DNA of 64,000 bases. Origin: Nostoc sp. TCL26-01. GTDB lineage: Bacteria > Cyanobacteriota > Cyanobacteriia > Cyanobacteriales > Nostocaceae. The first letter of the stretch is position 1, and each line of letters starts with the position of its first letter. The notes under the pieces were generated by a model that saw nothing but the letters and a program-made list of their open reading frames with translations, was not told where the DNA came from and ran no database searches. Both the position numbers and the translations under genes were made by a program. The stretch spans positions 4,930,001-4,994,000 of the forward strand of contig NZ_CP040297.1 in NCBI RefSeq assembly GCF_013393945.1, given 5' to 3'. This document shows positions 42,550 through 51,517 of this stretch, piece after piece.

Positions 42550-42948
42550 CTACGACGGCTTTTCTTGATTTCTGATGTACTCCTTTAGGATCTCTAATGG
42601 CGCACCTCCTACGGACACAGCAAAATAACTGGGACTCCACAAGGATTCTTTGTGGGGTTTTTTGTATCTAGCTTGCCCATACCTGCGACTAGAAACACCT
42701 TTCAAGGCATTAACAATTTGAGAGATAGACAATTTAGGTGGATATTCAATAAGCGCGTGAACATGGTTATCTTCACCGTTAAATTCAATTACTTGAAAAT
42801 CCATCTTTTTGGCTACTTCTCTAAATGTTTTATCAATTAATCCAAGGCTATCCTTTGTAAATACAGACCTGCGGTATTTGGTAACGCAGACCAAGTGAAT
42901 TTTTAAATCTGTAACGCTGTGTCTTTCTCTCCGGAACTGGCTTGTCAT
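42550..42948 (-). CDS. tnpA: IS200/IS605-family transposase TnpA (Y1 HUH)
   Basis: 132 residues from the ATG of MTSQFRRERHSVTDLKIHLV; normal length for the family. The HUH pair is in FNGEDNHVHALIEYPP and the nucleophile Tyr is in LEILKEYIRNQEKPS near the C-terminus. It cuts and rejoins single-stranded DNA at hairpin-bearing ends. KYRRSVFT and CVTKYRR are conserved. The stop codon lies in the left hairpin. All catalytic residues are present, so it should be active. Confidence 0.92.
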   Translation of the reverse strand: MTSQFRRERHSVTDLKIHLVCVTKYRRSVFTKDSLGLIDKTFREVAKKMDFQVIEFNGEDNHVHALIEYPPKLSISQIVNALKGVSSRRYGQARYKKPHKESLWSPSYFAVSVGGAPLEILKEYIRNQEKPS

Positions 42949-42983
42949 TACGTGTAGACCCAAACCCCGTCCTTAAGGACGAG

Positions 42984-42989
42984 GTATAA
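42984..42989 (+). promoter_or_regulatory. -10 box upstream of tnpB
   Basis: A perfect TATAAT 28 bp before the tnpB start, directly after the CCTTAAGG palindrome. No clear -35 is seen. Confidence 0.4.
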
Positions 42990-43017
42990 TACTATCAGAC
43001 CAATCTTAACACGAGCC

Positions 43018-44262
43018 ATGAAAGCCAGATACCAGTTCCGATTCTACCCAACAGACCAACAACAACGGAGTTTAGCTCAGTTGTTTGGTTGTGTTCGGGT
43101 AGTTTGGAACGACGCGCTGGCAATCTGCAAGCAATCTGAGAAGCTACCTAGTAACAACGACTTGCAAAAGTTGGTGATTACCCAAGCTAAAAAGACTGAA
43201 TCTCGCGCATGGCTTGGAGAGGTTTCAAATATCCCCTTGCAACAGTCAATAGCAGATTTAGGAGTTGCCTATAAGAACTTTTTTGAATCGCTAAAAGGCA
43301 AACGCAAAGGTAAAAAGGTTGGGACACCACGATTTAAAAAGAAGACGAGCCAGCAGTCAGCAAGGTTCAGAATTGGCGGATTTTCAATCAAAGGACAGCG
43401 CGTTTATCTTGCCAAGATTGGGGAAGTTAGTCCTATTTGGTCGAGAGAGTTGCCCTCCGCGCCTAGTTCAGTAACAGTAATCAAAGACTGTGCAAATCGC
43501 TATTTTTTAAGCTTTGTAGTAGAAATTGAACCTATTCAAATCGATGCCAAAAACCAAAGTATCGGGATTGATTTAGGTATCAAAACTTTTGCTGTGATGA
43601 GCAATGGCGCAAAGTCTGCCACCGGGGATACTCCCCGTGGCGAGCTTTGCGAGAAAGCCGAAAGCCCCATCTACTCTGTTCTTGATAGAAAAATACGCAA
43701 GCTTCAGAAGAAATTAGCGCGGCAACCCAAAGAATCAAAGCGCAGAGCCAAGACTCGCATCCAGATTGCAAAACTACACAATCGGATTGCAGATACCCGC
43801 AAAGACTTTTTGCACAAACTTTCTACCAAAATAGTTAGTGAAAACCAAACAATTGTTTTGGAAGACTTGAATGTGTCGGGCTTAGTCAAAAACCGTAGGC
43901 TTGCTAGGTCAATTAGTCTTCAAGGATGGAGAGAGTTTAGGACACAATGCGAGGCAAAGTCAGCCAAGCTGGGTAGAAATTTTCGCGTCATTAGTAGATG
44001 GGAACCAACTAGTCAAGTCTGCTCAGAGTGCGGCTACAAATGGGGGAAACTTGATTTATCAGTGCGCTCGGTGAAGTGCATTAATTGCAACACTCAACAC
44101 GACCGAGACGAGAACGCCGCGAAAAATATAAACAAAGTCGGGATAGGGCATTGCCACGACTCTAAATGGGCGCAGAGACGGGATAAGACTACAACGGTTA
44201 CGCATCTGTCAACGAAGCGTCAAGAATCACCTCGCCTTCAGGCAGGTGAGTATGTCAAGTAA
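43018..44262 (+). CDS. tnpB: TnpB RNA-guided nuclease (IS605 OrfB)
   Basis: 414 residues. YQFRFYPTDQQQRSLAQLFG opens the helix-turn-helix/WED part. RuvC residues: Asp in IGIDLGIKTFAVMSNG, Glu in IVLEDLNVSGLVKN and Asp in HDRDENAAKNINKVG; the zinc ribbon is CSECGYKWGKLDLSVRSVKC and CINCNTQHD. TnpB cuts DNA under guidance of an RNA transcribed from the element's 3' end. A 42-bp palindrome (43609-43650) is inserted in frame after SNGA and adds about 15 residues not expected in the family. Otherwise it looks complete. Confidence 0.9.
   Translation: MKARYQFRFYPTDQQQRSLAQLFGCVRVVWNDALAICKQSEKLPSNNDLQKLVITQAKKTESRAWLGEVSNIPLQQSIADLGVAYKNFFESLKGKRKGKKVGTPRFKKKTSQQSARFRIGGFSIKGQRVYLAKIGEVSPIWSRELPSAPSSVTVIKDCANRYFLSFVVEIEPIQIDAKNQSIGIDLGIKTFAVMSNGAKSATGDTPRGELCEKAESPIYSVLDRKIRKLQKKLARQPKESKRRAKTRIQIAKLHNRIADTRKDFLHKLSTKIVSENQTIVLEDLNVSGLVKNRRLARSISLQGWREFRTQCEAKSAKLGRNFRVISRWEPTSQVCSECGYKWGKLDLSVRSVKCINCNTQHDRDENAAKNINKVGIGHCHDSKWAQRRDKTTTVTHLSTKRQESPRLQAGEYVK
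43609..43650. repeat. 42-bp palindrome inserted in frame in tnpB
   Basis: GCAAAGTCTGCCACCGGGGA, TA, CTCCCCGTGGCGAGCTTTGC: arms GCAAAG/CTTTGC, GCCAC/GTGGC and GGGGA/TCCCC pair around a short loop. The encoded KSATGDTPRGELCEKA stretch interrupts the usual passage from the first RuvC strand to the LDRKIRKLQKKL helix. Its length is a multiple of three. Confidence 0.7.
44228..44248 (+). ncRNA. right-end hairpin, candidate 3' part of the TnpB guide RNA
   Basis: CACCT-C-GCCT / AGGC-AGGTG forms a stem in the last codons of tnpB. In IS605-type elements the guide RNA overlaps the tnpB 3' end and extends past the right end. The boundary and the guide sequence cannot be fixed from this copy alone. Confidence 0.35.
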
Positions 44263-44356
44263 AAATCTTGCAGCAAAGTGCTTGCTTCTTCAGGCTGGTG
44301 TGTGATAGCTTTTTCTACAACCTTAAAGTACTGTAAATTGATAGGTTTACAGTACT

Positions 44357-44515
44357 ATGCAAAACCGACTGATTAAGAAACTCACCTCTAAACTAGAACA
44401 AGCTGATATGAGCAAAATACTTGCTGGACACTTGTCTGGGCGGGTTTCCCACGCCAGTCCACCTACTTTTCTGCACATCAACAGAGATACAAACCATCTG
44501 GTCAAGTCTGAATAG
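44357..44515 (+). CDS. 52-residue ORF upstream of the TauD-family gene
   Basis: MQNRLIKKLTSKLEQADMSK and ILAGHLSGRVSHASPPTFLH; ends 22 bp before the dioxygenase ATG, same strand. No family recognised. Its size and position are those of a leader ORF, but its ribosome-binding site is poor (GTACT upstream). It contains a GGGCGGGTTTCCCACGCC palindrome like that at 45523-45537, so it may just be repeat-bearing intergenic DNA. Confidence 0.25.
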   Translation: MQNRLIKKLTSKLEQADMSKILAGHLSGRVSHASPPTFLHINRDTNHLVKSE

Positions 44516-44537
44516 TACAACTTGGAGAGATAAACAT

Positions 44538-45452
44538 ATGGGTTCTCAATACTTTGACATCAAACCAATTGCCGGACGTATCGGTGCAAAAATTATCGGT
44601 GTTGACTTGAATAGTCATCTAAGCGACGAAATTATCAGCGATATCCGTCAAACGTTAGTTAAATACAAAGTTATCTTCTTTCGGGGGCAGAACCTTGATG
44701 CTGAGGGACAAGTAGCCTTTGCTCGGCGGTTTGGAGAAGTTACCACAGCTCATCCTACAGTACCCTCACTTGCCGACAATCCCGAAGTTTTGGATCTCAA
44801 CTATGGCAATACAGTAGCACGGGCGAATAACTGGCATACTGATGTCACATTTGTTGATCGTCCCCCTCTGGGTTCTGTTTTGCGATCGCTAGTCATTCCC
44901 CCTTCTGGTGGTGATACTATCTGGGCTAACTCTGTCACTGCCTACGAAGATTTACCAACTCATTTACGTAACTTAGCTAACGAACTTTGGGCAGTACACA
45001 GCAACGCCTACGACTATGCAGCTGCCGTAGTTGATGTTCCAGAAGCAGTGCGTGCTTATCGCGCAGTTTTCACCTCGACTGTATACGAAACTTTACACCC
45101 AGTTGTGCGCGTTCATCCTGAATCTGGAGAACGTGGTTTATTTATTGGTGGTTTTGTCCGCCGCATCCGTGGCTTATCACAGCACGAATCCGACGAAATT
45201 ATCAAATTGTTACAGGCTTATGTGACTCGTCCAGAGAATACAGTGCGGTGGCGTTGGCAAGTTGGTGATGTCGCATTCTGGGATAACCGGGCTACTCAAC
45301 ATTATGCGATCGCTGATTATGGCGATCAACCCCGTCATGTACAGCGTGTAACCATTGTTGGTGATATTCCAGTGGGTATTGATGGTAAACAAAGCGAAGC
45401 CATCAAAGGTGATTCCTCTGCTTACAACCGCCGGGAACCTGTTCTGGCGTAG
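44538..45452 (+). CDS. TauD/TfdA-family Fe(II)/2-oxoglutarate dioxygenase
   Basis: 304 residues from the ATG of MGSQYFDIKPIAGRIGAKII, preceded by GGAGAGA; the frame is open further upstream but overlaps the 52-residue ORF. The iron triad is His and Asp in NWHTDVTFVDRPPLGSVL and His in RATQHYAIADYGDQPRHVQR; the 2-oxoglutarate-binding Arg is in PRHVQRVTIVG. KYKVIFFRGQNLDAEGQVAF is conserved in TauD. Family members release sulfite from taurine or other sulfonates or hydroxylate other substrates. No sulfonate transporter is adjacent, so the substrate is open. Confidence 0.85.
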   Translation: MGSQYFDIKPIAGRIGAKIIGVDLNSHLSDEIISDIRQTLVKYKVIFFRGQNLDAEGQVAFARRFGEVTTAHPTVPSLADNPEVLDLNYGNTVARANNWHTDVTFVDRPPLGSVLRSLVIPPSGGDTIWANSVTAYEDLPTHLRNLANELWAVHSNAYDYAAAVVDVPEAVRAYRAVFTSTVYETLHPVVRVHPESGERGLFIGGFVRRIRGLSQHESDEIIKLLQAYVTRPENTVRWRWQVGDVAFWDNRATQHYAIADYGDQPRHVQRVTIVGDIPVGIDGKQSEAIKGDSSAYNRREPVLA

Positions 45453-45570
45453 GCAAGGAAAAGTGCCGAGGATGAAGAGTTAACAATTCAAAATTCAAAA
45501 TTCGTCTTGAAAAGTTTCCTACGGCGGGAAACCCGCCTACAGAACTTTCCGCAAAATTCAAAATTAAAGA

Positions 45571-45605
45571 CAGTTGAGTTGGGGATTTAAACCCCAACTC
45601 AACTG
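45571..45605. repeat. perfect 14-bp hairpin
   Basis: CAGTTGAGTTGGGG, 7-base loop, CCCCAACTCAACTG. There is no T tract, but it can act as a transcription barrier between tauD and the convergent tRNA-Arg. A smaller GGCGGG/CCCGCC hairpin lies at 45523-45537. The rest of the 347-bp gap holds no gene. Confidence 0.75.
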
Positions 45606-45799
45606 ATACTAAGTGTAGACGTAGGGGTCTTAAACCCTTGATTTTAAGATAAGGAAGAATACTCTGTTGACAAAAAATAGAGGTTGAAAGCTTATACTAC
45701 CTCCCGCTACCTAACGCCCCTTGTGGGCGTACCCCTCCCGGAAGCAAGGTACAACTAAAATCCCTATTAGGGATTAAAACTTCTTTTATCAAAAACCAA

Positions 45800-45872
45800 C
45801 GAGCGCGGAGGGATTTGAACCCCCGGCCAACAGAACCGGAATCTGTTGCTCTATCCACTGAGCTACGCGCCC
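45800..45872 (-). tRNA. tRNA-Arg (anticodon CCG)
   Basis: The minus strand reads GGGCGCGTAGCTCAGTGGAT, a D-arm, then anticodon stem ACAGA/TCTGT around loop TTCCGGT, giving anticodon CCG (codon CGG), then the T-arm CCGGGGGTTCAAATCCCTCC-type and the acceptor CGCGCTC. The acceptor stem pairs over 7 bp with one G-U. The discriminator is G, and CCA is not encoded. All four arms can be drawn without mismatch that I can see. Confidence 0.95.
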
Positions 45873-45912
45873 TTGTACTGGTTGATTATATCATATTGTG
45901 AGACTTTTGACG

Positions 45913-47115
45913 CTACAGATAGTCGGCGGGGTTGACAGGAGAACCATTGCGGCGGACTTCAAAATGGAGATGTGGCCCGGTAGATAATCCCGTGGAACCA
46001 ACAGCAGCGATCGCCTGTCCTCTCTGCACTGCTTGCCCCTCAACAACGTATAATTCACTGGTGTGACCGTAGAGTGTGGTGATACCATTGCCGTGGTTGA
46101 TGATTACAGCTTTACCATAGCCACCATACCAACCTGCAAAAATCACTGTTCCCGAATCAGCTGCCCGAATTGTACTACCATAGTTTGCTGCAAAATCTAG
46201 ACCGCTATGAAAGCGGCGATAGCCGAGAATGGGATGTATCCGCCAACCAAAGGGGCTACTAGTAGGTGCATTGCTGGGAAAAGCAAATAATCCTGTGCCT
46301 TTGATAATGACGCTATTACGGCTATTAGTTTTTGCTTGGGCTGCTTCTCTGGCTTGGGCTTCAGCTACCTTTTGCTGAATTAAGACTGCTAAATTTTGAG
46401 AATCCCTATCTAGCTGGTTTTGGGCTGCTTCTAGGGCGAGGCGATCGCTATTGAGGCGTTGAATCAAGTCTGATTGGGATTGGGCTTGGGTTTGATAATC
46501 TGCTTTTTGCCCCAATAGTTGTTCTCTGATCAAAGCTACCGCATTTTTCTGTTCTTCTACACCTGTTTTTTGCTGGTTGATGAGATTGGCTTGGTTGTTG
46601 AGTTTGGCTAAGATTTGCTGATCTGCTTGGTAGACTAACTTCAACTGATAACGACGGCTGATAAAATCGCCAATATCTCGACTTTGCAGTAACACAGCCC
46701 ATCCTTGGCTAATTGGCGATCGCTGAAGATATCTTAATCGGGCGACTGTGGCTACTTGTCGTTCTTCATAAGCACGTTCTGCTATCGCTAAATCTGTCTC
46801 TAATTTTTCTAAGCGTTGACTAGCTTGTTGTAGTCGCAGTTCGCTATCTTGAATTTGAGTGTTTGTGGTTTGCAAGTTTTTCGCTATCCCAGTCAAGCGA
46901 TGTTGGGCTGCTTGTTGTAGATTAGTTAAGCGATCGCGTTCCTGAATGACATTTTGCCGTTCTTGCTGAATCTGTTGCTGCTGCTGTTTAAGTGTATCAA
47001 TTGACGTTGAGGTATTTGCCAAAGCTGGCATGAATACAAACAATGTCCACAAAATACAGCAAAATGCTGTGAATAATCCCAATAATCTTGTTTTTTGCAC
47101 AATTAGCGCTTTCAT
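45913..47115 (-). CDS. M23-family metallopeptidase with coiled coil (EnvC/NlpD-like)
   Basis: 400 residues from the ATG of MKALIVQKTRLLGLFTAFCC, which opens a signal peptide (cleavage near PALA-NT); the frame further up is unlikely. Residues about 45-255 form a long coiled coil. The C-terminal LytM domain has RRFHSGLDFAANYGSTIRAA (HxxxD), ADSGTVIFAGWYGGYG, and STGLSTGPHLHFEVRRNGSP (HxH), so the zinc ligands are present. It cleaves peptidoglycan cross-links or, as in EnvC, activates amidases at the septum. The layout is that of EnvC, but an intact site suggests activity. Confidence 0.9.
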   Translation of the reverse strand: MKALIVQKTRLLGLFTAFCCILWTLFVFMPALANTSTSIDTLKQQQQQIQQERQNVIQERDRLTNLQQAAQHRLTGIAKNLQTTNTQIQDSELRLQQASQRLEKLETDLAIAERAYEERQVATVARLRYLQRSPISQGWAVLLQSRDIGDFISRRYQLKLVYQADQQILAKLNNQANLINQQKTGVEEQKNAVALIREQLLGQKADYQTQAQSQSDLIQRLNSDRLALEAAQNQLDRDSQNLAVLIQQKVAEAQAREAAQAKTNSRNSVIIKGTGLFAFPSNAPTSSPFGWRIHPILGYRRFHSGLDFAANYGSTIRAADSGTVIFAGWYGGYGKAVIINHGNGITTLYGHTSELYVVEGQAVQRGQAIAAVGSTGLSTGPHLHFEVRRNGSPVNPADYL

Positions 47116-47219
47116 GCCGTTACATTCAGCCAGAGAATTGCCAGCATAAACAGTATCTTGCCCAAAATGCACAAGAATCTAACATTAAAAGGGAACAGGC
47201 AATGGGGAAATCCCCATAA

Positions 47220-48422
47220 TTAATCTAGGTGAAACTCCCCAAAAATTTTGGGGTTATATTGGCTAGAAATCCAAATAGAATAACCTGGTTTCAAGGATAT
47301 GTCTGGCTTCCATTCATAAACTCCGTCACTCGGAGTATGGGAAGCAATATTTTTAATCAATTGTGTATTATCGTACAATCCGATTTTTACATCACCATCA
47401 AGATTATCCCGCCATAATATGAGATAAGGCTGATTTTTTGCTAAAATTACCTTCCCCGCAGGCTGACTAACAAAAATACGTGGAGAAAGCTGCTTTTTAC
47501 TTTTTCTCCGAAACCCTAAATAGTGCGGTAGTTTAGAAAAGCTAGGTTTTTCAGCTAAATTAGATAGTTGTGGAAGGACAATATTTTCTTTTTGAGAATT
47601 GAATAAATATGTTGAAGTACCACCATCAACTGTAATGATATCTCCCTTAACTCCTAATTGACGTAGTAAACTAGCTGCTTCATCTAACGTAGCTTTGTTC
47701 ACCGTCATAATTAACATTAATTCATCACCCTTGATACCATCTTTATTCAAAGTACCAATGACTTGATACTTGTTTGCTGGATTTTGGGCTAAAACTTTTG
47801 CTGGGTGATCACTGTAATGGTAAGTAACGATCGCATTTTGCACACTTTTTTGATTTAGAGGCGTACCGCTAACAGGATTGTAGTCAGTGATATATGCTTG
47901 CTTATCGTCCCAAACTAAAGCTTTCAGACGAACTCTACTATAAAACTGATCTTTTGGTTGCCTAATAGGTCCATAAGGGCTAGTTCCACCACTAATCACT
48001 ATACCATTGAGTTTAATTGGGAATGATAGCTGTGTGCTAGATTGATACTGCTCAAAAAAAGAGCAATTAATCAGAGAAAAAACATCATTATTGTAAAGTT
48101 GTTTATATTCTTTTGATACTTCAGAAAACAATTTACTCTGAAAAAATGGGCTAAAATATCCTTCTTCTCCTTTATAATATTTTCCCTGATTTACACCCAT
48201 TCTATCGACTTCTCCAATCAGTTGATCAATGTGCATTTTTGACAAATCGATAATTTGCAAATAAGCTTCATTCCCATTGTTTAAATTTTTCTTATATAAC
48301 CCAGCGCCATCTATAACTTGAAGAGGCTGATAAAAAGATAAAGGTGTAAAAGCATAGGAAGTTAATAAACTGCTTATTAGCAGTATTGAAAAAAATACAA
48401 TTAACGATATAATTCTTTGCAT
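47220..48422 (-). CDS. phosphodiester glycosidase (NAGPA-domain) family secreted protein
   Basis: 400 residues from the ATG of MQRIISLIVFFSILLISSLL, preceded by GGAGAAGG 5 bp upstream, which decides the start. An N-terminal signal/anchor is followed by a NAGPA-like domain whose signature reads GVKGDIITVDGGTSTYLF (about residues 265-282). The C-terminal 70 residues (ILWRDNLDGDVKIGLYDNTQ, VYEWKPDISLKPGYSIWISS) form a Ser-Thr-rich-anchored-type beta-sandwich. The family includes the enzyme that uncovers mannose 6-phosphate and bacterial cell-wall proteins; here the substrate is unknown. Confidence 0.7.
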   Translation of the reverse strand: MQRIISLIVFFSILLISSLLTSYAFTPLSFYQPLQVIDGAGLYKKNLNNGNEAYLQIIDLSKMHIDQLIGEVDRMGVNQGKYYKGEEGYFSPFFQSKLFSEVSKEYKQLYNNDVFSLINCSFFEQYQSSTQLSFPIKLNGIVISGGTSPYGPIRQPKDQFYSRVRLKALVWDDKQAYITDYNPVSGTPLNQKSVQNAIVTYHYSDHPAKVLAQNPANKYQVIGTLNKDGIKGDELMLIMTVNKATLDEAASLLRQLGVKGDIITVDGGTSTYLFNSQKENIVLPQLSNLAEKPSFSKLPHYLGFRRKSKKQLSPRIFVSQPAGKVILAKNQPYLILWRDNLDGDVKIGLYDNTQLIKNIASHTPSDGVYEWKPDISLKPGYSIWISSQYNPKIFGEFHLD

Positions 48423-48845
48423 AATTACCTTCTCCAAACATCTGGTAAATTCTGAGAGTTAAAACGGCGATCGCTCCTGTAGGAATCATAGAAGACTACT
48501 GTTTTGAAGCCCATGCTGTTTAAAATAAATAGTTTAAAGTCTAGCCATACGTCGAATTTACCATCTACTGGCTGTAAAATGCGTCGCTTACCGCTAACTC
48601 TACAAGATACACTCTGAAATAGTCACATAATAGATACTTGAATATAGAGGTCAAACAAAAATTAGGAAATTATACTCATGTCAGAAATTTAAAACTTAGG
48701 AGTGACTGTAGCGGAGTATAGTGTTGCACTCCCCCTATATTATCCCTCTAGCCTTGAATCCAGTTTCAATTTCTGCAACGAGATGGGCATAGTTGTTACA
48801 TAGAGGTTAAGTTAGTTTGTAATTAACAGCCGCACTCTAGCAGCT

Positions 48846-49796
48846 ATGGTAAAAGAATTAGCAATTCGTACCTGTGGATTAACCAAGCAATTTGAACGGC
48901 ATATTGCTGTGCATAATATTGACTTAGAAATTCCTACTGGTGAAGTATACGGACTGATAGGGCCGAATGGCGCGGGGAAAACTACTCTCATCCGGATGTT
49001 GGCAGCAGCTGAAGAACCAACTACGGGTGAAATATATATTAGTGGTGAATACTTACGTCATGATCAGAGTAATCATACTCTCAAGCGTCGTCTGGGCTAC
49101 TTACCTGATGACTATCCCTTGTATGAAGACTTAACCGTTTGGGATTATTTGGATTATTTTGCCCGGTTGTATCGTTTGCGAGAACCACGACGGACGCAAC
49201 GCTTGCATGAAGTTTTAGAACTGATTCAACTTGGTAATAAACGTCATAGCTTAATTTCTACCCTGTCGCGGGGGATGAAGCAGCGTTTGAGTTTAGCGCG
49301 AACGATTATTCATGAACCAATTTTACTTTTCTTGGATGAACCTGTATCTGGACTTGACCCGATTGCTAGGATGCAATTTCGAGAAATTATCAAAGCCTTG
49401 CAAGAAGCGGGAATGACGATATTAATTTCGTCTCATGTTCTCAGCGACTTGGCAGAACTTTGTACTTCTATCGGCATTATGGAGTTGGGTTTTTTAGTAG
49501 AAAGTGCTACACTCTCACAACTATATCAAAGACTGTCTCAGCAACAAATTTTGTTATCCACATTGGGTGATTTAGACTCGCTTGTGAGTGAGTTAAAAAA
49601 TCATTATTTAGTGGAAGAATGGGAAATTATACCAGAAAAAAATAGTGTGAAGGTGAATTTTTCGGGGCGAGAAGAAGATGCTGCGGAATTGTTGCGATCG
49701 CTCATTTATTCTGGTATCTCTATAACTGATTTTCGCTGCATTCAAGAAGACTTAGAAAGTATTTTCTTAAAATTAGGACACAAACAAGCTTCTTAA
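48846..49796 (+). CDS. ABC transporter ATP-binding protein (CcmA/DrrA type)
   Basis: 316 residues. Walker A GPNGAGKTT, Q-loop region LGYLPDDYPLYEDLTVWDYL, signature STLSRGMKQRLSLART and Walker B ILLFLDEPVSGLDP, followed by the H-loop SSHVLSDLAELC. The C-terminal 90 residues are those of export-type ABC-2 ATPases. The permease gene begins 42 bp downstream. The pair probably exports an unknown substrate; it is the usual two-gene ABC-2 system. The 424-bp gap upstream holds no gene. Confidence 0.9.
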   Translation: MVKELAIRTCGLTKQFERHIAVHNIDLEIPTGEVYGLIGPNGAGKTTLIRMLAAAEEPTTGEIYISGEYLRHDQSNHTLKRRLGYLPDDYPLYEDLTVWDYLDYFARLYRLREPRRTQRLHEVLELIQLGNKRHSLISTLSRGMKQRLSLARTIIHEPILLFLDEPVSGLDPIARMQFREIIKALQEAGMTILISSHVLSDLAELCTSIGIMELGFLVESATLSQLYQRLSQQQILLSTLGDLDSLVSELKNHYLVEEWEIIPEKNSVKVNFSGREEDAAELLRSLIYSGISITDFRCIQEDLESIFLKLGHKQAS

Positions 49797-49837
49797 TGGT
49801 TCAGTAATCATCACAGCCTATTTTTGGAGTTTTACTG

Positions 49838-51517
49838 ATGCTAGACAAACTAGGTGAATTTAACCCTCAACTCTTACGAGAAATTAAAGGACGTTGCAAA
49901 AAACTTCATATTCTGCCAACTATCACTATATCTTTTCTCATTCAGCTAGGAATATTTCTTTATTTCCAATCTCTGTTGCCCAATCAATACAAAACTTATG
50001 CAAATAAGTACTGTACTGGAGGGATTCAATCTGGCATAACTCAATGCTTATTCGATAGTCGTGGTAATGAATTAATCAACTGGCAATTATGGTTTCATGA
50101 AATTTTTGGATTGCTAAGTTTAGTCATGATTTTTGTGCTGATAATTGGTGGAAGCTATCTACTCATCAGCGATTTAGCTACTGAGAAACGACGGGATACT
50201 CTCAACTTCGTTCGACTTAGCCCCCAATCACCACAAAGTATTCTCATTGGTAAGATACTTGGTGTTCCTATTTTATTGTACTTGGGAGTATTGTTAGCAA
50301 TACCTGGACATTTGTGGTTGGGAATAAATGCTGGGATTCCCTTCAGTATAATTTTGAGTTTTTATGTGATTTTGATAGCTTCTAGTGTATTTTATTATAG
50401 TATTTCCTTGCTATTTAGCCTAGTTTTTACTTGGCTTTGGGGATTTCAAGCTTGGTTAGGAAGTGGCTTAATTTTAGGTTTTTTCGTCTTCACACAGCAA
50501 GCGCTAAACTATGGAGCATTAATTAATTATCCCTTTGTGATCTTCAAGCTAGTTAATCCATATTTTTTTATTCCCTATTTTGCGTTTGGTTCTTTATTTA
50601 CATCTCAAAGTTCAAGCTTTGCGGAATTTAAATGGTTTGGTATTCGATTAGGAACTAGTTTTTTAGCTACAGTCGGCTTTACTCTACTAGTGTACTTCTT
50701 AGGAACGTATTTTATCTGGCAATCTTTAGAGCGTTGCTATCTTGATCCACATACTACAATGTTGAGTAAAAAGCAGAGTTATTTACTAACTACTAGTTTT
50801 GCAATTGTTACTTTAGGATGTGCAAATTGGCAAGAATTAGTTTTTAGTGAGCGATATAACTCATCACTTATGACAGAGAATATAGCTTGTTTAATGGGTC
50901 TGGATTTCTGGCTGTTCTTTTTTTTAATTGTAGCATTGACACCAAATCGGCAAAAATTACAAGACTGGACACGCTTTCGCTATATTCCTAGTTCTCAACT
51001 ACTAATTAATAAAAAGTTAACTAAGGATTTAATTTGGGGTGAAAAAAGTCCAGGATTAATAGCGATCGCTATCAATGCCATTATTGCTAGTGCCTGTTTA
51101 GAATTCTTTGTGGCTGTCACGCCAAATAACAGTGGTTATAAAGTTCTTACTTTGATATCTTTAGTTTTTGCTACTAGTTTAGTTGTCATTTATGCAGCTT
51201 TAGTGCAACTATTTTTATTCATGAAAAATGGACAAAGAATATTTTGGGCGCTCGGTATTGTGGGTACTCTGATCATTTTGCCACCCATCATCTTGATAAC
51301 ATTTTTCGGTTATCCTGGAGTACACAATATAGTCTGGTTATTCTCTGTTGCTGCACCACTTGTGACTTTGTACTCAACTGAAGGATACATATCACTAACA
51401 AGTATTCTATTAGGACTAATCGGACATGGGGTAATTTTAAGTGTACTGCTGTGGAAACTAAACGACCAACTGAAAAAAGCAGGAGCATCAGCCAGCAAAG
51501 CACTAATGGCAAATTAA
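49838..51517 (+). CDS. ABC-2 type transporter permease
   Basis: 559 residues, about 12 hydrophobic helices (for instance IFGLLSLVMIFVLIIGGSYL and TWLWGFQAWLGSGLILGFFV), with KRRDTLNFVRLSPQSPQSIL as the conserved amphipathic loop that couples to the ATPase (an EKRRGTLE-type motif). The N-terminus is NPQLLREIKGRCK, typical of cyanobacterial ABC permeases in this family. It is fused from two six-helix halves or simply long. Cotranscribed with the ATPase gene. Substrate unknown. Confidence 0.8.
   Translation: MLDKLGEFNPQLLREIKGRCKKLHILPTITISFLIQLGIFLYFQSLLPNQYKTYANKYCTGGIQSGITQCLFDSRGNELINWQLWFHEIFGLLSLVMIFVLIIGGSYLLISDLATEKRRDTLNFVRLSPQSPQSILIGKILGVPILLYLGVLLAIPGHLWLGINAGIPFSIILSFYVILIASSVFYYSISLLFSLVFTWLWGFQAWLGSGLILGFFVFTQQALNYGALINYPFVIFKLVNPYFFIPYFAFGSLFTSQSSSFAEFKWFGIRLGTSFLATVGFTLLVYFLGTYFIWQSLERCYLDPHTTMLSKKQSYLLTTSFAIVTLGCANWQELVFSERYNSSLMTENIACLMGLDFWLFFFLIVALTPNRQKLQDWTRFRYIPSSQLLINKKLTKDLIWGEKSPGLIAIAINAIIASACLEFFVAVTPNNSGYKVLTLISLVFATSLVVIYAALVQLFLFMKNGQRIFWALGIVGTLIILPPIILITFFGYPGVHNIVWLFSVAAPLVTLYSTEGYISLTSILLGLIGHGVILSVLLWKLNDQLKKAGASASKALMAN

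Larger units (their letters stand above)
42540..44262. mobile_element. IS605-type element (tnpA and tnpB divergent)
   Basis: A HUH transposase and a TnpB nuclease gene are divergently transcribed. Subterminal hairpins typical of the family are visible: CCGTCGTTCTACGACGG (42542-42558) over the tnpA stop, CCCGTCCTTAAGGACGAGG (42966-42984) between the genes, and CACCTCGCCTTCAGGCAGGT (44228-44247) at the tnpB 3' end. Exact ends are not defined, as such elements leave no inverted repeats or target duplication. Both proteins look intact, apart from a palindromic insert in tnpB. Confidence 0.8.

Noticed and set aside
44263..44537. Riboswitch upstream of the TauD-family gene
   Set aside because: No recognisable aptamer core; the only structure is a GGGCGGGTTTCCCACGCC palindrome found again downstream.
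48430..48845. A gene in the 424-bp gap before the ABC exporter
   Set aside because: No frame longer than about 40 codons with a plausible start; AT-rich upstream DNA only.
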